Below are positions 53,494-61,573 of a stretch of 64,000 nt of DNA, one piece after another. The notes under the pieces were generated by a model. It saw only the letters and a list, made by a program, of their open reading frames with translations. It ran no database searches and was not told where the DNA came from. Each line of letters opens with the position of its first letter. Within the stretch, counting starts at the first letter, position 1. Source of the DNA: Histidinibacterium aquaticum (GTDB lineage: Bacteria; Pseudomonadota; Alphaproteobacteria; Rhodobacterales; Rhodobacteraceae); NCBI RefSeq assembly GCF_008710275.1, contig NZ_VYQE01000006.1, positions 180,126-244,125 on the forward strand, given 5' to 3'. The translations under genes and the position numbers were made by a program.

Positions 53494-53758
53494 CGCGCGG
53501 CCCCAACGTTTCCGCGAGCGCCAGCAAAGCCGCGGTCACGGCGACGAGGACGACGATCCCCGTAAGCACGAAGGCTTGGGGCACCGCGTCGGCCCCGCCG
53601 GGGCCGTGAGCGGCCGCCAGCAGGATCATCGCGATCCCGACCGCCAGGACGTTGAGGGCCAAAACCCGACGCAACGGGTCCGACGAGGTCGTCAGCCGCC
53701 AGAGAGCGAGCGCGCCGAGCCCGGCGCCTGTCGCGAGATAGACGAGATCAGGTGTCAT
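53486..53758 (-). CDS. mnhC: Mrp/Mnh antiporter subunit C (NuoK-like)
   Basis: A 90-residue protein with three helices, homologous to NuoK of complex I. VLALNVLAVGIAMILLA and DAVPQAFVLTGIVVLVA match the family; the second ends in the expected ALVLTAIVI-like helix. The start ATG 53758 overlaps the previous stop by 4 bp. It is somewhat shorter than typical MnhC. Confidence 0.85.
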   Translation of the reverse strand: MTPDLVYLATGAGLGALALWRLTTSSDPLRRVLALNVLAVGIAMILLAAAHGPGGADAVPQAFVLTGIVVLVAVTAALLALAETLGPRGD

Positions 53759-54654
53759 GATCGAGAATGCCGAGAAAGTCCGAGGAAGAGAAGGACGAGC
53801 GTCGCGGCGATCGAGAGCGTGAGTCCTGCCTCGATCGCGATGATCCAGGCCTTCGCCACGTCGGGCGGGAATTGCAGGAAGCCGCCCGTCAGAACTTGTG
53901 CGGCCGAGGCCGCGATCACGAAAATTGCAAGTCCCGAGAGCCCCACAACGCGGGCGATATCTACCGCGCGTCCCGCGGTCGGCACGTGACCGGACATGAC
54001 GAGGACGAGCCCGGCACCTGCGAGTACCGCCCCCGCCTGGAAGGCGCCGCCCGGATCGCTTGACCCCAGCCAGAGCAGGTGACCAGAAACCAGGACCAGC
54101 AAAGGCACGACGATCCGCGCGCAGGGCAGCATCATCTCGCCCAGGCGGTCGAAGCGGATGCGTGCCGTGCCGACCGAGGCGACGAGCATCAGCGCGACGC
54201 TCAGGACGGCGATCTCGAGAAGGGTATCCCAGGCCCGAAAGTTGAGCAGTACGGCCGTGACGGGGTTGGTCACGCCACTCTCGCTCAGACGCTCGGCGAC
54301 GAGCGACTGATAGGAGCTGATCCCTCGGGAGCTCGCGACGGCCCAGGCTAGGGTCGCCGCGAGGGCGGCTGACAAGATGGCCGCGCTCCCGAGCACGGGC
54401 CAGCCGACCGACCGAGGGCGGACGGGGCCAAGCCGCCGGGCACTGCGCAGCAGGAGCGCCCCGGTCAGGCCGGCGCCGATCGCGGCCTCGGCCAACGCGA
54501 CATCGGGCGCTCCCAGCCTGACCCAGGACAGCGCAACGAGGAGCCCGGCGACCATGAATGCAGCGATTGCCGCCGTCCGCTCGCGGACGGCCAGTGCAGC
54601 GGCCGCACACCCGAGAATTCCGATGGCTAGCAAGATGTCGAACACGGCCGTCAC
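53755..54654 (-). CDS. Fused DUF4040 (MrpA-tail/MbhD-like) and MnhB protein
   Basis: A 299-residue membrane protein. Residues 1 to about 100 have three helices of the DUF4040 type (VALSWVRLGAPDVALAEAAI), a part that belongs to the C-terminus of MrpA or to MbhD. Residues about 150-299 are MnhB-like with SSDPGGAFQAGAVLAGAGLV. There is no separate large MrpA in the window, so this fusion supplies the MrpA tail. It overlaps its neighbours by 4 bp each. Confidence 0.82.
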   Translation of the reverse strand: MTAVFDILLAIGILGCAAAALAVRERTAAIAAFMVAGLLVALSWVRLGAPDVALAEAAIGAGLTGALLLRSARRLGPVRPRSVGWPVLGSAAILSAALAATLAWAVASSRGISSYQSLVAERLSESGVTNPVTAVLLNFRAWDTLLEIAVLSVALMLVASVGTARIRFDRLGEMMLPCARIVVPLLVLVSGHLLWLGSSDPGGAFQAGAVLAGAGLVLVMSGHVPTAGRAVDIARVVGLSGLAIFVIAASAAQVLTGGFLQFPPDVAKAWIIAIEAGLTLSIAATLVLLFLGLSRHSRS

Positions 54655-54941
54655 GTCTCGGTGTCCTTCAATCGTGCGCGGGCGATGAGATGCCCCGTGG
54701 TTGCACCGCTCACCGCAACGAGCAGTACGCAGAGCAGCAGGACAACGGCATCAGACAGCGAGGCCGTCAGGCACGTGGCACCGAGGGCCACCAGCGCGAC
54801 CCCCGCGGTATCGGCCTTGGTCAGCGCGTGCAGGCGCGACATGAGATCGGGGAATTGCCACAGGCCGAGGGCTGCGATGAGGAGAAACCAGAGCCCCGCG
54901 GCGATCAGAACAAGACCGGGCACCATCAGGAGATTGGTCAT
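54651..54941 (-). CDS. mnhG: Mrp/Mnh antiporter subunit G
   Basis: A 96-residue protein with three helices. The MnhG signature WQFPDLMSRLHALTKADTAG is clear at about residues 27-47. It is needed for assembly of the antiporter complex. It overlaps both neighbouring genes by 4 bp. Confidence 0.9.
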   Translation of the reverse strand: MTNLLMVPGLVLIAAGLWFLLIAALGLWQFPDLMSRLHALTKADTAGVALVALGATCLTASLSDAVVLLLCVLLVAVSGATTGHLIARARLKDTET

Positions 54942-55189
54942 GACTTGGCTGCCCCCAGGGCGACGAAGGCGATGCCGGTCACCGCCGCCAAGCCCGCGAA
55001 GACCAGAGCGATGGAATAGAACGAGGATGTGGAGGTTGCCGCCCCCATAAGAACCAGCGTCGAGATCACACCGGTTCCGGCAAGCTGCGCCGCGGCGATG
55101 CGGTCAGCGGCGGAGGGACCGACGAGGAGCCGGGGAAGTGTCAGCAGTGTCGCGATCAGTGCCGCGACGGCGAAGGAATCCAGGATCAT
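54938..55189 (-). CDS. mnhF: Mrp/Mnh antiporter subunit F
   Basis: An 83-residue protein with three helices; the LLVGPSAADRIAAAQLAGTG motif is typical of MnhF. Overlaps of 4 bp with mnhG and mnhE show tight translational coupling. Confidence 0.9.
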   Translation of the reverse strand: MILDSFAVAALIATLLTLPRLLVGPSAADRIAAAQLAGTGVISTLVLMGAATSTSSFYSIALVFAGLAAVTGIAFVALGAAKS

Positions 55190-55758
55190 GTCACGTCCTT
55201 CATGGCATACAGGTCGAACAGGTCGGCGATGCGACGCTCCAGGGCGGCCAGCTCGGACCGAGCGTCGCCGCCGGCATCAAGCGCGTGGACGACCAACAGG
55301 TCCCCCTCGAGGGAGGCCGTCAGCGTGCCCGGCATCAACGTGATCGAGAGCGCGAAGAGACGTCGGGGTCGTCCGTCCGGAAGTGTGGTCCGGTAGCGCA
55401 GGAGGCCCGGATGAAGACTTGCCGGCCGAAGGCTGCGACGGCTGACGTCGAGCGCGCCGCGCAGGATGCCCCAGGCGCCGAAGGCCGCGAACTGCACGGC
55501 CCCCGAGATGGACAGCCGCGGCGGTTTCGACGCCGGCAGCAGCATCGTCGCCACACCGCCGAGAAGGGCCGTCGGGGCGCCGATGACCCAACTCGCAGGC
55601 TCCGCCCAATGCAGCGCGGCCCACGTTCCGGCCAGCGCCCCCGTCGTCAGAAGTGCGCCCCGGAGCCGGCCGGTATCGGTCCTCTTGACGGAGGGCACTG
55701 CCTGGTCCGGCCCAGACTGGGCGGCTGGGTCCACGGCAAATTCGCGACGAGCGTTCAT
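55186..55758 (-). CDS. mnhE: Mrp/Mnh antiporter subunit E
   Basis: A 190-residue protein of the MnhE family. Two or three N-terminal helices are followed by a cytoplasmic domain with the conserved LSITLMPGTLTASLEGD and LLVVHALDAG. The start ATG 55758 has GGGGGAG upstream, and the frame to 55812 is not needed. It is the first gene of the Mrp-like operon, so the promoter lies in 55759-55943. Confidence 0.88.
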   Translation of the reverse strand: MNARREFAVDPAAQSGPDQAVPSVKRTDTGRLRGALLTTGALAGTWAALHWAEPASWVIGAPTALLGGVATMLLPASKPPRLSISGAVQFAAFGAWGILRGALDVSRRSLRPASLHPGLLRYRTTLPDGRPRRLFALSITLMPGTLTASLEGDLLVVHALDAGGDARSELAALERRIADLFDLYAMKDVT

Positions 55759-55943
55759 CGAAACTCCCCCGGCAGCGTCGTCTGGCGCTGATGAAAGGTT
55801 CCGACATCGCAACCGGCTGCCGTCGGTTGCCAGAGGGGCCCGGATCCCCGGCCTCGGTAGAGACCTTTGTGCGGCAGGTTCCTGCGTCCCTGCCCTTTCG
55901 TTTCAATTACGTCTCAGCCTACGGATTCATCCGCGGCCGAAAC

Positions 55944-55971
55944 GAAAAATGGGCCGGTCGAAACCGGCCCA
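55944..55971 (-). terminator. Intrinsic terminator of the 56027-56404 gene
   Basis: GGGCCGGT (55951-55958) pairs perfectly with ACCGGCCC (55963-55970) around CGAA. On the minus strand it is followed by TTTTTC. It separates the small membrane-protein gene from the Mrp-like operon. Confidence 0.85.
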
Positions 55972-56026
55972 AAGTCGCGGGACATTCGATAAGGCAGTGA
56001 GCAGACAGTCCCGCGGTGCAGGCAGA

Positions 56027-56404
56027 TCAGCGTTCAGCAGCGGCAGCGCCGGTCTCCGGAGCATCGTGACGGGTCCCGGCGGGCATCGAAGAATGTCTCA
56101 GCCCCGCCGCGAACGCGAACGCGCCGATGACCGGAAGGGCCCACGCGCCGCCCGCGGGCATCTGCCAGGCGAAGACGGGCACGATCACCGCCAGGGCACC
56201 CGCGCCGGACAGCAGCAAGCCGTCACCGTCGCCGGGTCGCCAGATCGACTTGGCGGCGATGGCGGCGATCATTAGGCCCATCAGGTGGGCGGCGATGGCC
56301 TTTTCGGGCGTCAGCGATACGACGAAAGGCAGCAGAACGGCGACGGCACCGACGACAATCGTGGCAGCCAGAACGCGTTGGTCGGGGTGAATCAGGCGGG
56401 TCAT
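56027..56404 (-). CDS. Small membrane protein of unknown function
   Basis: A 125-residue protein with four hydrophobic helices (TIVVGAVAVLLPFVVSL, AAHLMGLMIAAIAA, LLLSGAGALAVIVPVFAW, ALPVIGAFAFAAGL) and an Ala/Arg-rich tail. It resembles no family I can name. The start ATG 56404 follows AGGAGAC. It has its own terminator downstream and the sigma operon's terminator upstream, so it is transcribed alone. Confidence 0.65.
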   Translation of the reverse strand: MTRLIHPDQRVLAATIVVGAVAVLLPFVVSLTPEKAIAAHLMGLMIAAIAAKSIWRPGDGDGLLLSGAGALAVIVPVFAWQMPAGGAWALPVIGAFAFAAGLRHSSMPAGTRHDAPETGAAAAER

Positions 56405-56502
56405 CCTTGTCTCCTGTTGCTGGCGGCAAAGGCCCCATCGCCCTGACACCGCACTCATGTCAGAAAAACGTCGCAGGTCCTCATTTCATCCGGCCTGCCA
56501 CG

Positions 56503-56531
56503 AAAAAGCCGCCCGGCGGATCGCCGGGCGG
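56503..56531 (-). terminator. Intrinsic terminator of the sigma/anti-sigma operon
   Basis: CCGCCCGGCG (56509-56518) pairs perfectly with CGCCGGGCGG (56522-56531) around a 3-base loop, followed on the minus strand by CTTTTTC. It lies 30 bp past the anti-sigma stop codon. Confidence 0.88.
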
Positions 56532-56560
56532 TTCGGTCCACTACGTATTCTGGCAATGAA

Positions 56561-57352
56561 TCAGATATTGGAGGCGAGAGTTGTCACGATATCCTGCAAT
56601 TCCGGTCGGTCGGAGCTGCCGACAAGCGCGAAATCGAGGTTCGGCGTGCTCCAGTAACCGACGGAACGGCCCGGATAATCCACCACCTGCAGCGGCGAGA
56701 GCGGTCGGTCATCGGGGTGGCGCGCCAGCGTCAGGGAGTATCGTGCGCCCCCGTCGCCCTCGTAGATGAACTGCGCCAGGGGTCCTTCCTTCGTCCCCAG
56801 GAGCCGGGCACCAACCAGCGTCAGCTCGTAGCGGCCCAGATCCGGCGCCGCGACCGGGACGCCGATCTTCGTCGAGAACCATTCCGTCGCGCTGTCGATC
56901 GAGGCTGGGGTGAACTCTGCCGGCCGATCGAGGTCCTCGGCAAAGACCTGGTGTGCGCCGACCGCTTCCGAAACGTATTCGGGCACACCCTGCGTCGGCG
57001 GGGTCCAGTTCGCGTGACCCCACCAGCCGACCGCCACAAAGGCGCAGGCGGCCGCAAGCTGGACGGCGCCGCGAAGGACAGGCGCGAGAACGGTGCCGCG
57101 ATCGGGCCGGGTCCGGTTGTAGAGCGCATTAGCCAGACGGCGCTCGAGGCGCGCGGTCTTCAGGTTCGGCGGCGTTTTCGCCGAGATAGAAGCGAGGGCA
57201 TAGGCGACGTCGTCCTTCTGACGAGCAAACGTCTCCAGCTGCGCCAAGGCCTCCGGGTCGTCCTCGAGGCGTGCTTCAATCTGGGCGGCTTCTTCCGGTC
57301 CAAGTTCGCCGTCGAGATAGGCGTTCACATCGAGTGTGTCGGAAGGTCTCAT
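56561..57352 (-). CDS. Anti-sigma factor, membrane-anchored
   Basis: A 263-residue protein. The N-terminal cytoplasmic part (LDVNAYLDGELGPEEAAQIE) is the typical anti-sigma opening; it lacks the zinc-binding His/Cys residues. One transmembrane helix lies at about 93-112, and a periplasmic domain of about 150 residues ends the chain. It lies 11 bp after the ECF sigma gene and is the likely inhibitor. The first 66 residues are closely similar to a separate small protein at 61135-61428. Confidence 0.85.
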   Translation of the reverse strand: MRPSDTLDVNAYLDGELGPEEAAQIEARLEDDPEALAQLETFARQKDDVAYALASISAKTPPNLKTARLERRLANALYNRTRPDRGTVLAPVLRGAVQLAAACAFVAVGWWGHANWTPPTQGVPEYVSEAVGAHQVFAEDLDRPAEFTPASIDSATEWFSTKIGVPVAAPDLGRYELTLVGARLLGTKEGPLAQFIYEGDGGARYSLTLARHPDDRPLSPLQVVDYPGRSVGYWSTPNLDFALVGSSDRPELQDIVTTLASNI

Positions 57353-57363
57353 CGGGTCTCTCC

Positions 57364-57873
57364 TTACACGACCAGCTTCAGCTTGGTCGTCTTCATCCCG
57401 CCCACGATCTTCCGCAGGGCTTCTCGCCCGCGTCCGAGACGGCTGTAAAAGGTGCCGAGCGGCACATCTAGTGTCCGCGCAGCCTCGGCGTAGCTCATCT
57501 CCTTTAAGGCGACGAGCACGATGGGCAGACGCTGGGCTTCGGGAAGTTGTTCGAGCGCGTCGAGCACTTGCTGCAACTCGATGCGCCGGGTGGGGTCGGT
57601 GTCCTCCACCGGCTCAGGGATCATCAGCTTCGCGTCCTCGCGCACCCTGGCGCGCCGCCTGTCGCTGACATGGGTGTTGTGCAGGATGCGAAACAGCCAG
57701 ACCCGCATATCGGACCCCGGCTGCCAGCTGTCGGCGGCAGCGATGGCCTTGGTCAACGTCTCCTGCACCAGATCCTCGGCCGCGTCGCGGTCACGTGTCA
57801 GGACGAGCGCATAGCGCCGCAGGCTGGTTACGTATTCCGACAATCGGCGCTCGAGCTGCGCGCGTGCTTCCAT
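57364..57873 (-). CDS. ECF-type RNA polymerase sigma factor
   Basis: A 169-residue group 4 sigma factor. Region 2 shows AAEDLVQETLTKAIAAAD and VWLFRILHNTHVSDRRR; region 4 shows LPEAQRLPIVLVALKEMSYA and the recognition helix VPLGTFYSRLGRGREAL. The start ATG 57873 follows AAAGGGAG; the frame to 58218 overlaps the divergent gene and is rejected. It is coupled to the anti-sigma gene and divergent from the DUF2333 gene, so its regulon may include the operon to its right. Confidence 0.92.
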   Translation of the reverse strand: MEARAQLERRLSEYVTSLRRYALVLTRDRDAAEDLVQETLTKAIAAADSWQPGSDMRVWLFRILHNTHVSDRRRARVREDAKLMIPEPVEDTDPTRRIELQQVLDALEQLPEAQRLPIVLVALKEMSYAEAARTLDVPLGTFYSRLGRGREALRKIVGGMKTTKLKLVV

Positions 57874-58002
57874 GGTATCTCCCTTTCCTTTGAAAAGACA
57901 TACGCGCGGAGCGCCGACTTCATCCTTCGCTGACTGAAAAAGTTTCGTGACCACCGATCCCGGGCTTGAGCGGATGAAACCGCCCCTCGGAGCGTAATCC
58001 TC
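57874..58002. promoter_or_regulatory. Divergent promoter region, sigma operon / DUF2333 operon
   Basis: A 129-bp gap that must contain both promoters. On the minus strand GAAACTTTTTC at 57939-57949 is a possible -35-type element for the sigma operon, but I cannot define a matching -10 box. No long palindrome is present. Confidence 0.45.
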
Positions 58003-59043
58003 GTGAACAACGGGGAAACCGAACCAGTGACCATCACGATCGCAAATCCCGACGAACCTGCCGGCCATCTGTCGAAGAACAGCGGATACGGCCGGGCCGC
58101 CTCGGAAAAGGACCGGCCGAAGCAACGTGGCCTCAGCCGCCGCCTGCTGAAACTGACTACCGCGACCGCAATCGTGGCGGTGATAGCAAATTTCACCGTA
58201 CTCGCGCCCCTCACCCACGAGATCGACGACAATCCGGAGTTTCGCGCGGCGAACGTCCCGGAGAACGCAAGCGCGGCCGTTGCCACGGCCGCCTCCCTGA
58301 TCGACCGCGAGGTCAACGCCAACGGGTGGACGCCGAACGATCCATTCTTCGCGCCCTCCGCGGTGCTCGATAACATGCCAAACTACCAGTCCGGCATCAC
58401 CAAGGCGGTGGGCCGCTTCAGCTTCGAGCTTCTGGACCAGATCGCCCGCACGCGCGGATCCTCGAGCGCCGACCCCGACCTCGAGCGGGCTACCGGCTTT
58501 CTGCAGTTTCCGCCCGACATCTGGGTATGGGAGCCCTCAAGTTCCATCCTGCCGACGGTGCCGTCGGAGACCCAGTACCGGCAAGGGCTGGAGGCGCTCG
58601 AGCGCTATAACGCGCGCCTCTCGGCTGGGGACGCCGTGTTCGAACGGCGCGCGGACACGCTGGCCGGCGCCCTCTCGAGGATCGCGGCCGATCTCGGATC
58701 GCAGACCGCGCAACTGGAGCGGGCCCAACGGTCCGGCTGGTGGATCTTCAGCCGGACCGCCGACGACGTCTTCTACCAGAACAAGGGGATGCTCTACGGC
58801 TACTACGTGACCCTCGCCGCGCTCGGCGAGGACTTCGAACCGATCATCCGCGAGCGGAACCTGTCGACGGTCTGGGGGCAGGCTCTGGACAGCCTGCGCC
58901 AGGGCTCGCAGCTCAGCCCGATCATCGTTCTGAATGGCGATCGCGACAGGTCGATCTTCGCCAACCACCTGGCTTTGCAGGGTTTCTACATGAAACGCGC
59001 CATCCTGCAGCTGGAAGAAGCGGTCAGCGTCCTGGCCATCTGA
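58003..59043 (+). CDS. DUF2333 family protein
   Basis: A 346-residue protein with a charged cytoplasmic start, one transmembrane helix at about 48-68 (TTATAIVAVIANFTVLAPL) and a periplasmic region. The DUF2333 signature GWTPNDPFFAPSAVLDNMPN and FPPDIWVWEPSS and ETQYRQGLEALERYNARL are clear by eye. The function of the family is unknown. The start is GTG 58003. It begins a plus-strand series with 31, 179, 108 and 145 bp gaps leading to the dynamin-like and OLD genes. Confidence 0.8.
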   Translation: MNNGETEPVTITIANPDEPAGHLSKNSGYGRAASEKDRPKQRGLSRRLLKLTTATAIVAVIANFTVLAPLTHEIDDNPEFRAANVPENASAAVATAASLIDREVNANGWTPNDPFFAPSAVLDNMPNYQSGITKAVGRFSFELLDQIARTRGSSSADPDLERATGFLQFPPDIWVWEPSSSILPTVPSETQYRQGLEALERYNARLSAGDAVFERRADTLAGALSRIAADLGSQTAQLERAQRSGWWIFSRTADDVFYQNKGMLYGYYVTLAALGEDFEPIIRERNLSTVWGQALDSLRQGSQLSPIIVLNGDRDRSIFANHLALQGFYMKRAILQLEEAVSVLAI

Positions 59044-59074
59044 ATTGCAAATCAAGTCACAGGAGGACACGTCA

Positions 59075-59428
59075 ATGCTCACCCGTCTCATTCGCGCCGT
59101 CATACCCGCCCGGCTGCGACCCACCTTCGAAGAGCGCATCGCCGACGTGCGCGCCCGCTTCGAGGAACGTCAAATGACCCGCGACATCGGCGGGATCATG
59201 GGAGCACTAGACCGGCTCTCCGATCGGCAGCTGCAGCTGATAGGGTCACATCGGCAGGAGCTCTACGACTTCGTGTCGGATCTGATGGACCGGGCCGCCG
59301 AGCAGCGCCGGATCGGCGACGAGATCATCGAGATCCTCGAGGCGTCCGAACGGAGGGCCCAAACGGTCACACCGGCCGTCTCGGACGACACGGGGGCGGA
59401 CCTTCCTGCCAACACGAAGGCGGCCTGA
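59075..59428 (+). CDS. Small helical protein, unknown
   Basis: A 117-residue protein, mostly alpha-helical, with charged heptad-like stretches (FEERIADVRARFEERQM, LMDRAAEQRRIGDEII) suitable for a coiled coil. The N-terminal LTRLIRAVIPARLRP could be an amphipathic membrane-binding helix. The start ATG 59075 follows AGGAGGAC. It matches no family I know. Position between a DUF2333 gene and a dynamin-like GTPase suggests an adaptor for that membrane system. Confidence 0.7.
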   Translation: MLTRLIRAVIPARLRPTFEERIADVRARFEERQMTRDIGGIMGALDRLSDRQLQLIGSHRQELYDFVSDLMDRAAEQRRIGDEIIEILEASERRAQTVTPAVSDDTGADLPANTKAA

Positions 59429-59607
59429 CCAAGGGACCAAGCGCGGCCGCAGATCCGGGCCGGAGGAGTCGGACGCCCCGACGCCGCATGCAGGTTCGGA
59501 GAGCAGACCGCTCGCCGGCCCGTGTTATCCCTCCTCGTCTCGATCTGGTTCCAGCCGGTCTGCCAGCTCTAACATCGACTGCCAAAGGAAAGATAAGGAA
59601 CACTCTC

Positions 59608-61026
59608 GTGCAGCACGCCACCGAGGATTTCGCCGACACGATCCGTGACTTCTACGACGATCCGCTCGATCCGATTTCCCAGCAGTTTATGTTTCGCAGG
59701 CCACCGACAATCGGAGAACTTCGCCGGCCGCCGCAGGTCCTGCTGCTTGGGAACCATTCGTCGGGCAAGTCAACGTTCATAAATTACCTTCTGGGATCAG
59801 ACGTGCAAAAGACCGGCGTCGCGCCCACCGACGACAGCTTCACTATAATTACCTGGGGAGACGATCGGGCGGACAGGGACGGCCCGGCCGTTGTGAGCAA
59901 TCCCGACCTTCCCTACGAAGGGTTGCGGCATTTCGGGGACCAGCTTGTCAGTCACATCCGGCTGAAGCAGCGGCCGGTCGACCTTCTGCATTCGGTGACG
60001 CTCATCGACAGTCCGGGAATGATCGACGAGGCCAAGCCGGAGGGGGGACGAGGTTACGACTTTCCCGGTGCGGTGCGTTGGTTCGCCGAACGCGCCGATC
60101 TTGTGGTCGTATTTTTTGATCCCGACAAACCGGGAACCACGGGTGAGACCCTGCAAGTGTTCCGGGACTCTCTCAGCGGCATCGACCACAAGCTGCTGAT
60201 CGTCCTCAACAAGATGGACCAGTTCCAGAACCTGCACGACTTCGCCCGCGCCTACGGTGCGCTGTGCTGGAACCTCGGCAAGATTACGCTGCGCAAGGAT
60301 CTTCCGCTGATCTACAACACTTATGTTCCGATCGTCGGCAATTCCGGGTCGAGGCTGCCGTTGCAGGACTTTGATGAGGCGCGCGAAAGCCTCGTCGACG
60401 AGCTGCAAAATGCGCCCGCGCGCCGGTTGGACAATCTCATCACGCAGATGCAGTCCTTTGCAGAGCGCCTACGCCTGCACGCCTTCGTCATCAATAATTT
60501 GGCGCGAGGATTCCGCCGAGTACAGATGCAGTGGAGGACGGCACAGTTGATGTTGCTCGCGGCCGCCTGCGTGACGGCTGCCATGGCCGGCCTTCTGATC
60601 GCGCTTCCCGGTCTCCTCGCGGTTTTCGCCCTTCTCGCCCTCGTCGTCGAGAAGGCCGTTCTGCCCCGCGAGAAAAGCAAGCGTATCGACCGGATGGACG
60701 AGGCATTCGAGCGGATCCACGAAAGAGAATTGCTCATGCGCGACCGCGATATGGACCTGCGCGCCCTCTGGGCCGAGGTGAAACCCCATGCGCGCGAGGT
60801 CGCTCAGAGATGCGGGCTGGAGACTTTCACGGCATTGGCCTGGGCGGACCGAGAAAAACTCAATGAGCTCATCGAGGTCGAGATTCCGCACCTGCGCAGT
60901 GAGCTCTATGGATCGTTCGGCGCCCCGGACGACCTCTCCGGGGACGCGCCCCCTCAGCTGCGCGAGGTGCCGATGGCACCGACGCTCGAGGCCGATGAGA
61001 CTGGCGCCCAGCGCCTGGCCGTCTGA
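59608..61026 (+). CDS. Dynamin-like GTPase (EHD-type), membrane-anchored
   Basis: A 472-residue large GTPase. G1 is GNHSSGKSTFINYLLG, G2 the Thr in APTDDSFTI, G3 LIDSPGM and G4 LNKMD; the order and the helical N-terminal piece DFADTIRDFYDD match EHD/bacterial dynamin-like proteins. Two adjacent transmembrane helices (LMLLAAACVTAAMAGLLIAL and LLAVFALLALVVEKAVL) follow the GTPase domain, then a helical C-terminus with EREL and REKLNEL stretches. Such proteins bend or fuse membranes. GTG 59608 has AAGGA at good spacing; ATG 59488 is an alternative that would add 40 residues of low-quality sequence. Confidence 0.82.
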   Translation: MQHATEDFADTIRDFYDDPLDPISQQFMFRRPPTIGELRRPPQVLLLGNHSSGKSTFINYLLGSDVQKTGVAPTDDSFTIITWGDDRADRDGPAVVSNPDLPYEGLRHFGDQLVSHIRLKQRPVDLLHSVTLIDSPGMIDEAKPEGGRGYDFPGAVRWFAERADLVVVFFDPDKPGTTGETLQVFRDSLSGIDHKLLIVLNKMDQFQNLHDFARAYGALCWNLGKITLRKDLPLIYNTYVPIVGNSGSRLPLQDFDEARESLVDELQNAPARRLDNLITQMQSFAERLRLHAFVINNLARGFRRVQMQWRTAQLMLLAAACVTAAMAGLLIALPGLLAVFALLALVVEKAVLPREKSKRIDRMDEAFERIHERELLMRDRDMDLRALWAEVKPHAREVAQRCGLETFTALAWADREKLNELIEVEIPHLRSELYGSFGAPDDLSGDAPPQLREVPMAPTLEADETGAQRLAV

Positions 61027-61134
61027 TCCGGCGTCCGCAGGTCGGGAACGGCCAGGCAACGGATCGACATTCGGCGGTGCTGGCAGCAATGGCTCCAAAG
61101 GCAAGAACGACGAAACCGGTTCAAGGCTGCAAGC

Positions 61135-61428
61135 ATGATGCAGACCCATCATTGCGAGATTGACTTCTACATCGACGGCGAACTCGGCCCGGACGACGCC
61201 TCCGCGGTCGAGACGGAGCTCACGTTCAGCCATGCGGCCCGGACGCGGTTCGACGAATTGTGGCGTCAGAAGGACATGCTCATTCGGGCGCTCGAAGCGC
61301 TCGACACGCCCTCCCCGGCGAACCGTCAGACCGCTCGGCTCCAGGCGAATCTGGCCCGCGCCATCGCCCCTCGGATCTCGACGTCAGAGAGTTCGCCTCT
61401 GGCGTCTCTGCCCCCCGATCTCCACTGA
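61135..61428 (+). CDS. Stand-alone anti-sigma-like domain protein
   Basis: A 97-residue soluble protein. Without gaps, about 66 residues align with the N-terminus of the anti-sigma factor encoded at 56561-57352: YIDGELGPDD against YLDGELGPEE, RQKD against RQKD, and TARL with LA-A at the end; I count roughly 26 identical positions. It lacks the transmembrane helix and periplasmic domain of the other protein. It could bind the same sigma factor without envelope control. The start is ATG 61135 or 61138. Confidence 0.7.
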   Translation: MMQTHHCEIDFYIDGELGPDDASAVETELTFSHAARTRFDELWRQKDMLIRALEALDTPSPANRQTARLQANLARAIAPRISTSESSPLASLPPDLH

Positions 61429-61573
61429 TACATCCGCCAGTCCCGCCCGCGACGCGGGATGAAAACGCCCCCTCGCGCGTTCTTCAATCAAGGGCGGGCC
61501 TAGAAGGGACAGATCGAGCCCGGACGCCGCCTGCGTCGGATCGGCATGTCACACGAACTGGGAGAGAGGAATT

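Noticed and set aside
53486..54610. 374-codon minus-strand frame covering mnhC and most of the DUF4040-B gene
   Set aside because: Only the last 90 codons encode MnhC; the upstream part is a frame shadow of the fused protein.
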